Positions 1-8,064 of a DNA stretch of 64,000 nucleotides are shown here, piece by piece. Source of the stretch: Chitinophaga eiseniae. Lineage in GTDB: Bacteria > Bacteroidota > Bacteroidia > Chitinophagales > Chitinophagaceae. A program made the position numbers and the translations under genes. Position 1 is the stretch's first letter. The number at the start of each line of letters is the position of its first letter. The stretch covers positions 1,288,336 through 1,352,335 of the forward strand of contig NZ_FUWZ01000001.1 in assembly GCF_900167135.1 (NCBI RefSeq). The letters are read 5' to 3'. The notes beneath the pieces are model-generated. The model did not search any database and was not told the origin of the DNA. It worked only from the letters and a program-made list of their open reading frames with translations.

Positions 1-1
1 C

Positions 2-775
2 GGGAAGCTGCGCTGGAAATTTAATACCGGCGGACCGGTACACGCGGGGGTAACCTGTGCGCAGGGAATCGTGCTGGCCGGTAGCTGGGACACCTATGTA
101 TATGCCTTGGATGCCGCTACCGGCAAACAGTTATGGAAGTTCAAAACCAAAGAAGATACGGTATATCATCATGTGCTGGAAGGAATACAGGCGCAGCCGG
201 TCGTAGCCGGCAACACGGTGTACATCGGCGCAAGGGATGCCCGCCTGTATGCCCTGGACCTCCATACCGGCAACAAACGATGGGAGTACAGCGCCGGTGA
301 CGCATGGATCGTGGGCGCCGCTGTGGTGACTAACGGACACGTATATGTGGGAACATCCGACAGTTACCTGATGCTGGATATCGATGCTGCCACCGGGAAG
401 GAGCTGCATCGTCATAAAGGAGGAGGGTATGTCTTTGGAGCGCCGGCATTGTCTGGTACTGCACTCTGCTACGGAGATTTCACCGGCCGGCTTTACCTGT
501 TGAACACCAATGACTGGAACCAGGTGGATACCTTCGATACGCCCGGGCGGAAACAGTTGGCAGCACAACTGCTCGACGGGGATGGGCGGATTAACTTTAA
601 ACACCTGGCCGCCGGTGCTGACGGCGCATTGTTCTCCACGACCTTGGCGGTGATGGAGAAACTATATCAGCTGGCGCCTTTTGCCACAACGCCGGTGACT
701 GAAGAAAATACCGTATATGCAGTGACGGCCGCCGGAACGCTGTACAGGATTGCATTGACGGCAAACGGAAAATAA
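2..775 (+). CDS. PQQ-type beta-propeller protein (5' truncated by window edge)
   Basis: The open frame runs in from the left edge and ends at a TAA. It shows repeated propeller blades of the PQQ/quinoprotein type, such as VYALDAATGKQLWKF, LYALDLHTGNKRWEY and MLDIDAATGKELHRH, where each blade has the pattern YALD-x-x-TG-x-x-W. Such proteins are usually periplasmic or outer-membrane associated and act as scaffolds (BamB-like), or bind a quinone when catalytic residues are present. No cofactor residues can be judged from this part. The N-terminus and any signal peptide lie outside the window. It is convergent with the next gene, with a hairpin between them. Confidence 0.8.
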   Translation, partial: GKLRWKFNTGGPVHAGVTCAQGIVLAGSWDTYVYALDAATGKQLWKFKTKEDTVYHHVLEGIQAQPVVAGNTVYIGARDARLYALDLHTGNKRWEYSAGDAWIVGAAVVTNGHVYVGTSDSYLMLDIDAATGKELHRHKGGGYVFGAPALSGTALCYGDFTGRLYLLNTNDWNQVDTFDTPGRKQLAAQLLDGDGRINFKHLAAGADGALFSTTLAVMEKLYQLAPFATTPVTEENTVYAVTAAGTLYRIALTANGK

Positions 776-783
776 AACAGCAG

Positions 784-801
784 GAGCCTCTTCGGAGGCT
801 C
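784..801. terminator. Bidirectional hairpin terminator between convergent genes
   Basis: A perfect 7-bp stem, GAGCCTC / GAGGCTC, closes on the stable tetraloop TTCG and is followed by TTGTTAT. It lies in the 33-bp gap between two convergent stop codons and can end transcription from either side. Confidence 0.7.
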
Positions 802-808
802 TTGTTAT

Positions 809-2287
809 CTATCTTGAAAGCACTATTTTATAAGTATGAACCTTGTGGTCCTTTGTTGTTAATGTAATCATATATATGCCGTTGGCCAACGATGACGGCA
901 ATTCGAACGTTTTCGTGCTGATCCGTGTCCGGTATACCTCCATGCCAGCAGCATTTTTAACGGCCATCTCAACATCGTTTACCGTCGCATCACCGCCAAT
1001 AGTAACCCTGCCGGTAGTCGGATTGGGGTACAATCCGGGCGTGGCGGCCGATGGTTGCAGGCTGGCTTTATGTGTGGCCGCGAGCAGGGGGGACACCTGG
1101 CATTGCAGGCAATTATCCGTATACCAGCTCCTGATAGTACGGAACGACTGTACCTTCTTATAAACGATCATTTCATCAATTTGCGCCTGGTTGAGCGAGA
1201 CTTTAAGATGACCATCCAGCGGGGGCGTGTTACGTGCTTCCAGGGGAACGGGCGCCTCTATTCCATTGATAAATAAGCGTATGGGGTTGGTGGCTGCCGG
1301 TATGGTGGTGACGACAAACAGGTTTAATCCACCGGGGTTGTCCACATGGGACGTTTTGCAGCCCAACCCTGTTTTACAGGCGGTGACGGAGTCAGCGGTG
1401 AGTGTAATCGACAATGGCGGCACCTCTACACGAAGCTTCGGTGTTTCATTGCAGAAAGCCTGGCGGTCAATACGTGCCCAGAACCCTACGGTGCCGGTGT
1501 CCCCCAGGCTCCAGGGAGCAAGTGTATGCTGCAGCGTATTTTCAAGGCAAGGTATAACGCTGAGGCCTTGTCGTCCGCAAAGCATATGATCCTGGTAGGT
1601 GGGTAGCAGTGTGCTGGTCAGATCCTTCCCGGAAATAAAGTCTTTGCTATCGCCGTCAAATGAGTAATAAAGTGTTTCGCCCGCAAAATGGGGCCCATAA
1701 CAAAGGGAGAAGTCGCCGTAAGTCTGATCGGCAAAATACACCCGCAATTCATCATTGATGTCCGCCAGTCCCCCGTTCAACGTTATTCTGACACGGTCGT
1801 AAGGTTTTGAAGTAATAAACTCCAGCTCTCCTTTGGTGGAGTCTTCGTAGATTTTCAACATGCGGACATCTACCGGCCTGGAATCATTGTTGGACGTATC
1901 ACCGGAAAAAGTTTCCACAGATACCTGGCCCAACAGCCGGACTGACAGGCGCGTATGCCCGGTGCCGATACCGATGCTCAGTTTGGTGAACCGGTCGATG
2001 GTCCTGTGTTTAAAAATCAGCGTTTGCCGGATGCTGCCTAATACTGCCAGGCCCATTTTGAAGACGGAACAATCCTGCGTGTTGTTGCCTACGGCTTTCT
2101 CCGGGCTTTCGACTGCGCAACCAAGGCAGATGCCCGATATCTCATGTGTTTCGCCAATCGCAAATTCCCTGTAGACGGGGATGGGCCGTTGTGCATATGC
2201 GTCATTTGCCGCAACATGGTTAAAGAGAAATATTAATACGGAAAGCCACGCCCATGAGCGCTGACGGGAGGGTGAAGGATTGTCCAT
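809..2287 (-). CDS. Secreted protein with type IX secretion (T9SS) C-terminal sorting domain
   Basis: The chosen ATG at 2287 gives 492 residues and a good signal peptide (hydrophobic stretch AWLSVLIFLFNHVAAN, cleavage near AYA-QRP). An ATG further upstream would put about 21 unrelated residues before it. The last 75 residues form a type A T9SS sorting domain: GLYPNPTTGRVTI at its start, then GMEVYRTRI and LANGIYMITLTTKDHKVHTYKIV at the end. This sends the protein across the outer membrane through the Bacteroidota type IX system. The middle part is Cys-rich and contains a stretch resembling a concanavalin/LamG-like fold (GTVGFWARIDRQ, DGHLKVSLNQAQIDEMIVYKK). Its function is unknown. Confidence 0.75.
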   Translation of the reverse strand: MDNPSPSRQRSWAWLSVLIFLFNHVAANDAYAQRPIPVYREFAIGETHEISGICLGCAVESPEKAVGNNTQDCSVFKMGLAVLGSIRQTLIFKHRTIDRFTKLSIGIGTGHTRLSVRLLGQVSVETFSGDTSNNDSRPVDVRMLKIYEDSTKGELEFITSKPYDRVRITLNGGLADINDELRVYFADQTYGDFSLCYGPHFAGETLYYSFDGDSKDFISGKDLTSTLLPTYQDHMLCGRQGLSVIPCLENTLQHTLAPWSLGDTGTVGFWARIDRQAFCNETPKLRVEVPPLSITLTADSVTACKTGLGCKTSHVDNPGGLNLFVVTTIPAATNPIRLFINGIEAPVPLEARNTPPLDGHLKVSLNQAQIDEMIVYKKVQSFRTIRSWYTDNCLQCQVSPLLAATHKASLQPSAATPGLYPNPTTGRVTIGGDATVNDVEMAVKNAAGMEVYRTRISTKTFELPSSLANGIYMITLTTKDHKVHTYKIVLSR

Positions 2288-2410
2288 GGTGCTTATTTTG
2301 AGGGTAAAGCAGATCGATTGTTCCCTGAATATACAAATTAACGGAGACACTATCCGGCAGCGACTTGCCGGACATTTCTGTATACGATCGGTACCTTTTT
2401 AATTTCTTTG

Positions 2411-2468
2411 TTTTTGAAACGTTGTTGCAATTATTAATTATCTTTAAATTGCAACAATGTTTCAAAAA
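2411..2468. repeat. 21-bp inverted repeat spanning the start codon of the lanthipeptide exporter gene
   Basis: Left arm 2411-2431 and right arm 2448-2468 are complementary at 20 of 21 positions; the one mismatch pairs G2421 with T2458. The loop is 16 nt (2432-2447) and contains TATCTTTA, a near match to the Bacteroidota -7 element TAnnTTTG. The ATG of the next gene (2457-2459) lies inside the right arm. The element could be an operator for a dimeric regulator or an RNA hairpin hiding the start codon. Confidence 0.75.
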
Positions 2469-4667
2469 GTGTTCAGGAAAAAAGTCTTCCCTTTTTACCG
2501 GCAGTCAGACGCCATGGACTGTGGCCCTACCTGCCTGAAAATGATAGCGGCGCATCATGGCCGCGTATATCCGTTGCAGCACCTACGCAACGCCTGCCGC
2601 ATATCGCGGCAGGGCGTCACCTTTGCAGACATGATGGGGGCGGCGGAGCAGCTGGGGTTTAAGACATTGCCGGCGGAGCTGCCATTCACCGTACTGGCGA
2701 AAAAAGCGCCGTTGCCCTGTATACTTCACTGGAACAAACAACATTTTGTGGTGTTGTACCGTATCACAGAAACAGCAGCATACATCGCCGATCCGGCATT
2801 GGGGCGGCAAAGCCGGTATTCCCTGCCGGAATTTATGGCCGCCTGGCAGCTGGACCCTGCTTCGGGAGATGGCCGCGCGCTCTTCCTCGAGCCTACCCCA
2901 GCCTTTTATGCGGCACCGGAAGTTCCGGAGACAAAAGCCTCGCTGCACACGCTGTGGCCTTATCTGCGTACACACCGTAAAAGCCTCTCGCCCGTGCTGA
3001 TGACACTGCTGCTGGCCAGCGGCTTCGCCCTGCTAACGCCGCTACTGACGCAGGCTATTGTCGATAAAGGCATTCAGAACAGGCAGCTCTCCTTGATACT
3101 GTTGATTGGCGCCGGCCAGCTGGCGCTGTTCCTCGGTCGCATGTTGTCGGAGTTTGTCCGCGCGCGGCTGCTGCTGCGCGTAGGCGCCCGCGTTAGCACG
3201 GCCATGCTGAAAGCTTTTCTTCATAAGCTCCTGCGGCTGCCGCTTTCTTTTTTCGATAACCGTCAGGCGGGGGATAATATGCAGCGGGTGACAGACAATC
3301 AGCGGGTGGAAGACTTCCTCACCGTTTCGCTGGTGAGCTTCGCGTTGTCTGTCGTTACCATACTGGTACTGGGTGTTCTGCTGCTGTATTACCACTGGCA
3401 GGTGTTTGCATTGTTTATGCTGGGTGGCGCTGCGGGCATATGGTGGAACCATGCTTTCCGGGAGCGGCGTGGCCGGCTGGACCAGAAACGTTTCGGCGTA
3501 CTGTCAGCCAACCAGGACATGCTGCTGGAGATGTTCGGCGCCATGCAGGAAATAAAGCTGACCGGCAGCGAGGCCCGCAAGACACACCAGTGGGAAGATA
3601 TACAGGAGCAGGCGATCTCGGTGAAGCTGGAAAGCCTCCGGCTGGACCAGCTGGTGCAGGGGGTATCGTCGTTCATCAACGAAACCCGTAACGTATTGGT
3701 GACCTGTTTTGCCGCCGTACTGGTGGTCAACGGTCAGCTGACGCTGGGCGCTATGCTGGCGGTGACTTACACCTGTGGCCAGTTGAGTGCGCCGGTGGCG
3801 CAGCTGTCGGATTTTATCCGCGCCATGCAAAATACCCGCTTCAGTCTGCGACGGATGGCGGAGGTGCACCAGGAGTCGGATGAAGATACGCCTCACCTGC
3901 GGCAACTCACAGCCGGCGCAGTCACCGGAAAGGATATACGCTTACAGAACGTCTCTTTCCGTTATGGCCACCGGCATTCTCCCCAGGTACTACGCAATGT
4001 CAACCTGCTGATCCCTGCCGGTAAAGTAACGGCCATCGTAGGGATGAGCGGTAGCGGCAAAACCACCCTGTTGAAATTACTGCTGAAGTTTTATCCGCCG
4101 CAGGAAGGGGAGATATTACTGGAAGATATGCCTCTGCAGGATTTTTCCGCCCAATCATGGCGCCGGTATTGCGGCGTGGTGATGCAGGATGGCTACGTGT
4201 TCCGCGATACGATCGCCGGCAATGTGTTTGCCGGTGATACCGCGAAGAACTACGATCGCCTCTATGAAGCCTGCAGGATGGCCTGCATACACGATTTTTT
4301 TATATCACTGCCTTTCGGCTATGAAACCCTGATCGGGAAAGACGGCTACGGCCTCAGCGAAGGCCAGGTGCAACGGCTGCTGCTGGCACGCCTTATTTAC
4401 CGCAACCCTTCCATCGTGTTTCTCGATGAAGCTACTAATTCTCTCGACGCCCACAACGAACGCGCTATCCTCCGTAACCTTGAACAGTTTTTTACCGGCA
4501 AGACCGTCGTGGTGGTGGCGCATCGCCTGAGTACCGTGAAACATGCCGATCAGATACTGGTGATGGACAAAGGCGCTATCGTGGAAAGCGGTACCCATGA
4601 CGGGTTGTCCGCCAGCAGGGGCGCTTACTATCAATTGGTAAAAAACCAGCTGGAGCTGGGTAAATAA
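2457..4667 (+). CDS. Peptidase-containing ABC exporter (C39 protease, LanT/PCAT type)
   Basis: This 736-residue protein cleaves a double-glycine leader and exports the mature peptide. The N-terminal C39 cysteine protease has QSDAMDCGPTCL with catalytic Cys22 and oxyanion Gln16, then His96 (KQHFVVLY) and Asp112 (IADPA). A six-helix ABC membrane domain follows at about residues 160-460. The C-terminal ATPase has Walker A GMSGSGKTT near residue 529, signature LSEGQ near 633 and Walker B IVFLDEATNSLD near 655. It is the first gene of the plus-strand biosynthetic operon, 7 nt ahead of the dehydratase gene. Its protease fits the Gly-Gly site in the precursor encoded at 10197-10379. The start codon lies inside a long inverted repeat. 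Confidence 0.93.
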   Translation: MFQKVFRKKVFPFYRQSDAMDCGPTCLKMIAAHHGRVYPLQHLRNACRISRQGVTFADMMGAAEQLGFKTLPAELPFTVLAKKAPLPCILHWNKQHFVVLYRITETAAYIADPALGRQSRYSLPEFMAAWQLDPASGDGRALFLEPTPAFYAAPEVPETKASLHTLWPYLRTHRKSLSPVLMTLLLASGFALLTPLLTQAIVDKGIQNRQLSLILLIGAGQLALFLGRMLSEFVRARLLLRVGARVSTAMLKAFLHKLLRLPLSFFDNRQAGDNMQRVTDNQRVEDFLTVSLVSFALSVVTILVLGVLLLYYHWQVFALFMLGGAAGIWWNHAFRERRGRLDQKRFGVLSANQDMLLEMFGAMQEIKLTGSEARKTHQWEDIQEQAISVKLESLRLDQLVQGVSSFINETRNVLVTCFAAVLVVNGQLTLGAMLAVTYTCGQLSAPVAQLSDFIRAMQNTRFSLRRMAEVHQESDEDTPHLRQLTAGAVTGKDIRLQNVSFRYGHRHSPQVLRNVNLLIPAGKVTAIVGMSGSGKTTLLKLLLKFYPPQEGEILLEDMPLQDFSAQSWRRYCGVVMQDGYVFRDTIAGNVFAGDTAKNYDRLYEACRMACIHDFFISLPFGYETLIGKDGYGLSEGQVQRLLLARLIYRNPSIVFLDEATNSLDAHNERAILRNLEQFFTGKTVVVVAHRLSTVKHADQILVMDKGAIVESGTHDGLSASRGAYYQLVKNQLELGK

Positions 4668-4674
4668 TCGCTAC

Positions 4675-7203
4675 ATGACATTGAAAGTTTTCCCTTATGC
4701 ACTGGTCCGCTATGCGGCTATGCCTTTCCCGGCGCTTAAAGCGCTGGAGATAACAGAGACGGATGCATGCCTTGCCGCTGCGGACATAGCGGCGCAGGAT
4801 TTCCGGCAACAACAGGAGCGGCTCTGTGAACTCTTGTTTCAGGCAATACAGTCCGCCGCTGATGACGATACCCGGCAACTGCTGCTGCGTTGGAAACGGG
4901 CGGTGTACAATGGCCGGAAACCGCCGGAAGAGACGGTGGAATATCTGTCAGGGCCAATGCTGCGTTACCGGGAATCGCTTATGCAGCAACAAAAGGACCG
5001 TGAGGCATGGCAGGTATTTTACAACCGGCAGCTGCAGCAGCACCGGCGCCAATTGCAGGCCTGGTCGGGAGAGGAAGCCCTGCGCAAAGGTATCCTGCTT
5101 TCCAGTCCTGTGCTCTACGGGCAATTGGACCATTTCGCGGAGGCAGATCCGGCCGCTTTCAAGGCGCGGGAGCTGAAAAATGAGTATAGCCTGCTCCGTT
5201 ATATTACCCGGATGGCGGCGAAAACATCGCCTTTCAGCACATTTACCTATACGGGCGTCAGCACCATGCAAACGGCCACAGACACCGCACCGGCCATCAT
5301 CAGTAACGTCCGGCTGAACAACAGTTTGTTTACTTATCTCCGCAGCCTGCTGGTCCACCATCCGGTGTTGAATGAACTGATGACGGTCACCCTGAATGAT
5401 ACCGTCACTATGGATGAAACGCACCTGCATTTTCTGGTCAACTATTTTAACGTAGAGGCGTTTCAGCGCCTGCCGGCGCGGAGCGTGGCGTTGTGGTTGT
5501 ATCAGCGGCTGACGGCGCCGGGCACGCTGGCCGCTCTCATTGATACGCTGGCAGGAGAAATGCCGGGCGTTCCGCGGGAACAGATCAAGGCGTTTTTGCT
5601 GAAGTTGTCTGCCAGCGGCCTGCTGGAACTGGGTATCGGTTGCTCAGGTATTGACCCGGAATGGGACAGGGCGCTCACTGATTTTCTTTCCGGAAGCACG
5701 CAGCATATGGCGGCGAAGGCGCTGCGGGAGCTGCTGCTCGTGCTGCAGGTGAACCGCGGCTTTTATGCCGTCGCAGATGTGGCCACCCGTGCGCGACTGC
5801 TGGAAACATGCGCCGCGGCGCTCAATGCCGTGCTGCATCAGTTGAAAACAGAAGCGGCGTTGCCCGATAGTGTCACCACCTCTGCGGCGGATGCGGCCTT
5901 TGAGGTGCATCATTTTGCGCCGAGGAGCTTTCAGCCGGCTGATATTTTTTATGAAGATACCAGCACATCTACCGTAGATACGTTGCCGGAAGAGGTGCAG
6001 GCACTGACAGAAAAGGCGGAGCGCTTTTGCGCCTTGCTGGCAGGGTCCGATCTGTTGCAGGAAGAGCGTGACCGTATGCGCGACTTTTTCCTCCGGCAGT
6101 ATGATGTTGCGCAACGGCCGGCAGTGACAGATTTTTATCACGCTTATTATCTCCACGTCAAAAAACAACAACACGATACAGGAGGGATAACGGTCATGGA
6201 TATACCGGAAACGATACAGCTCGTCGTAAAGCCTGATGTGGTGGATGTCTTCGGTCAGGCTACCATGCCGGCAGCGCCGCTCTCCCGTGGTATGTTCGTG
6301 CAGCTTTTCTATCCGGAAACCACCGCGCCGCTCATGGGCGTCGTCAATGCTTTCCTGCCCGGTATGGGCAAAGTGGCCGGCAGGTTCCTGCATCTCTTCG
6401 ATCCTGCGGTGACCGACACCTTCCGGTCGTGGAATACGGCGCTGCAGCCTGGGCACCTGATGATAGAACTGAACGACGGCTCTGTCTTTAACGCGAACAT
6501 ACACCCGCCGCTGCTGGCGCATGAAATTACCATACCAGGCGGCAGCAACAATTATCCCCCGGAAAAGCGTATATCCCTGAAGGATATTGTGGTGCAGTAT
6601 GATCCGGTCTCCCGCCGGTTGGAGTTATGGCATACGGTGCGTGACAAGCCGGTGTATACCTTCGATCTTTGTCTCGAGTCTTTTTACAACCGTTCTCATT
6701 TTTACCGGCTGCTGGCGCATTTTAACCCGGAAACAAGAGTGCCGCTGCGGAGCTTTATTGCCGCTGCGGACCACCGGTACGCATTGCATTATGCTGCAGC
6801 CGGACCGGTACAACCGTTGCCCCGCATCGTTTTTGAAGACCGTCTTGTATTGAGAAGGAGGGGCTGGCTGGTCAGCACAGCAGCTGTTCCTGTACCAGCC
6901 GGTGCAGAAACTGATGCGGAATATTTTCTGCGGTTACAGCGATGGAGAATCGCGGAGAAGCTGCCGCAGCACGTGTTCGTTTTCCTGAAATCACCTTACC
7001 TGCAGGTAGCGGCAAAGAAAGGACAATTGCACCGGGATGACTATAAACCGCAGTATATCAGCTTTGTACAGCCGTTGTTGGTAGCCGTTTTCAGGAAGAT
7101 GCTCAGCCGGGCGGGAGAACAGCTTTACCTTGAGGAGGTATTGCCGGACGTTTCGGAGCACGGCACCGTCACCGAACATATGCTTCACTGGTATCAATAC
7201 TAA
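4675..7203 (+). CDS. Lantibiotic dehydratase, large subunit (LanB glutamylation domain)
   Basis: This 842-residue protein matches the N-terminal part of class I lantibiotic dehydratases. These enzymes use glutamyl-tRNA to glutamylate Ser and Thr of the precursor before elimination. The family hallmark KTSPFSTFTYTGV is at residues 183-195, after LLRYITRMAA. The elimination (SpaB_C) domain is absent here and is encoded by the next gene, 3 nt downstream, so LanB is split into two proteins. Split LanB is also known for the pinensin cluster of Chitinophaga and for thiopeptides. The dense operon arrangement implies co-translation with the exporter and the second half. Confidence 0.92.
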   Translation: MTLKVFPYALVRYAAMPFPALKALEITETDACLAAADIAAQDFRQQQERLCELLFQAIQSAADDDTRQLLLRWKRAVYNGRKPPEETVEYLSGPMLRYRESLMQQQKDREAWQVFYNRQLQQHRRQLQAWSGEEALRKGILLSSPVLYGQLDHFAEADPAAFKARELKNEYSLLRYITRMAAKTSPFSTFTYTGVSTMQTATDTAPAIISNVRLNNSLFTYLRSLLVHHPVLNELMTVTLNDTVTMDETHLHFLVNYFNVEAFQRLPARSVALWLYQRLTAPGTLAALIDTLAGEMPGVPREQIKAFLLKLSASGLLELGIGCSGIDPEWDRALTDFLSGSTQHMAAKALRELLLVLQVNRGFYAVADVATRARLLETCAAALNAVLHQLKTEAALPDSVTTSAADAAFEVHHFAPRSFQPADIFYEDTSTSTVDTLPEEVQALTEKAERFCALLAGSDLLQEERDRMRDFFLRQYDVAQRPAVTDFYHAYYLHVKKQQHDTGGITVMDIPETIQLVVKPDVVDVFGQATMPAAPLSRGMFVQLFYPETTAPLMGVVNAFLPGMGKVAGRFLHLFDPAVTDTFRSWNTALQPGHLMIELNDGSVFNANIHPPLLAHEITIPGGSNNYPPEKRISLKDIVVQYDPVSRRLELWHTVRDKPVYTFDLCLESFYNRSHFYRLLAHFNPETRVPLRSFIAAADHRYALHYAAAGPVQPLPRIVFEDRLVLRRRGWLVSTAAVPVPAGAETDAEYFLRLQRWRIAEKLPQHVFVFLKSPYLQVAAKKGQLHRDDYKPQYISFVQPLLVAVFRKMLSRAGEQLYLEEVLPDVSEHGTVTEHMLHWYQY

Positions 7204-7206
7204 CCT

Positions 7207-8064
7207 ATGGAAAGTAACTGGTTATCTGTACACCTGTTTCATGCCGCTGATCTTAACCGGCTACTGCAACTACTGGTCGGCCCTGTGGTACAGCAGACGG
7301 GATGTCCGTATTTTTTTATCCGTTACCGGGAAGGCGGACAGCATATTCGTTTACGGTTACACGTAGCACCCGGCAGCCTGACCGAAATAAGACGGCTGCT
7401 GCAAGACGCAGCACAGGCCTATTTTACAGCTTATCCTTCCTGCCGGGAGAAAGCCTTTCCCACGCAGCAGCTGCAGCCCAACGACACGTTGCAATATATT
7501 CCGTACGTGCGGGAGACCAGTCGTTACGGTAACGAGCAAACGATGCCGCTGGCGGAGCAACAGTTTGGTTTTTCTTCTGCCTACGTGCTGAAGGAAATCA
7601 ACCGGATTGATCCGTCCTCCGCCCTGATGCACGCCATCAGGTTGAATGTAATAACCCTGCAGGCATTGCGGGAAACGCCGGAACATACGCTGAACATCTG
7701 CCGCCGTTTTATACAAGGGTGGCTGCCGCGGCTGTATGCTCCGCAGGAGGACAGGGCCCAACAGGAGGCTTATTTCCTGCAACGCATGGAGGAGCGCTTT
7801 GCCTTCTATGCCCCGGCACTGACACGCGCAGCTACGGAGCTGTGGAACGGAAATGTGCCGGAGACGTTGCAGGCTTTTGCCGCCGGCAACAGCCACGTCT
7901 TTGCGCAGTACAAGCAGCTCGGTATTCAGCAGGAGCAGCTGGGCGTCATCGCCCGCAGTTTTCTGCATATGGGACACAATCGCCTCGGCGTAGCGAACCA
8001 CGATGAAGCCTATATCATGTATTTCACTTGCAAATGCCTGGAACATATCTATGGAATCCGCTGA
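7207..8064 (+). CDS. Thiopeptide-type bacteriocin biosynthesis protein (LanB elimination domain, SpaB_C)
   Basis: This 285-residue stand-alone protein corresponds to the C-terminal domain of LanB, which removes glutamate to leave dehydroalanine or dehydrobutyrine. The start WLSVHLFHA and the segment CPYFFIRYREGGQHIRLRL are typical of the SpaB_C family. It starts 3 nt after the large dehydratase gene and overlaps the LanC-like gene by 14 nt, so the three should be made together. Confidence 0.9.
   Translation: MESNWLSVHLFHAADLNRLLQLLVGPVVQQTGCPYFFIRYREGGQHIRLRLHVAPGSLTEIRRLLQDAAQAYFTAYPSCREKAFPTQQLQPNDTLQYIPYVRETSRYGNEQTMPLAEQQFGFSSAYVLKEINRIDPSSALMHAIRLNVITLQALRETPEHTLNICRRFIQGWLPRLYAPQEDRAQQEAYFLQRMEERFAFYAPALTRAATELWNGNVPETLQAFAAGNSHVFAQYKQLGIQQEQLGVIARSFLHMGHNRLGVANHDEAYIMYFTCKCLEHIYGIR

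Noticed and set aside
8003..8050. Earlier ATG giving a longer LanC-like protein
   Set aside because: It would overlap the upstream gene by 62 nt and add 16 residues unrelated to the family; the ATG at 8051 gives a usual 14-nt overlap.
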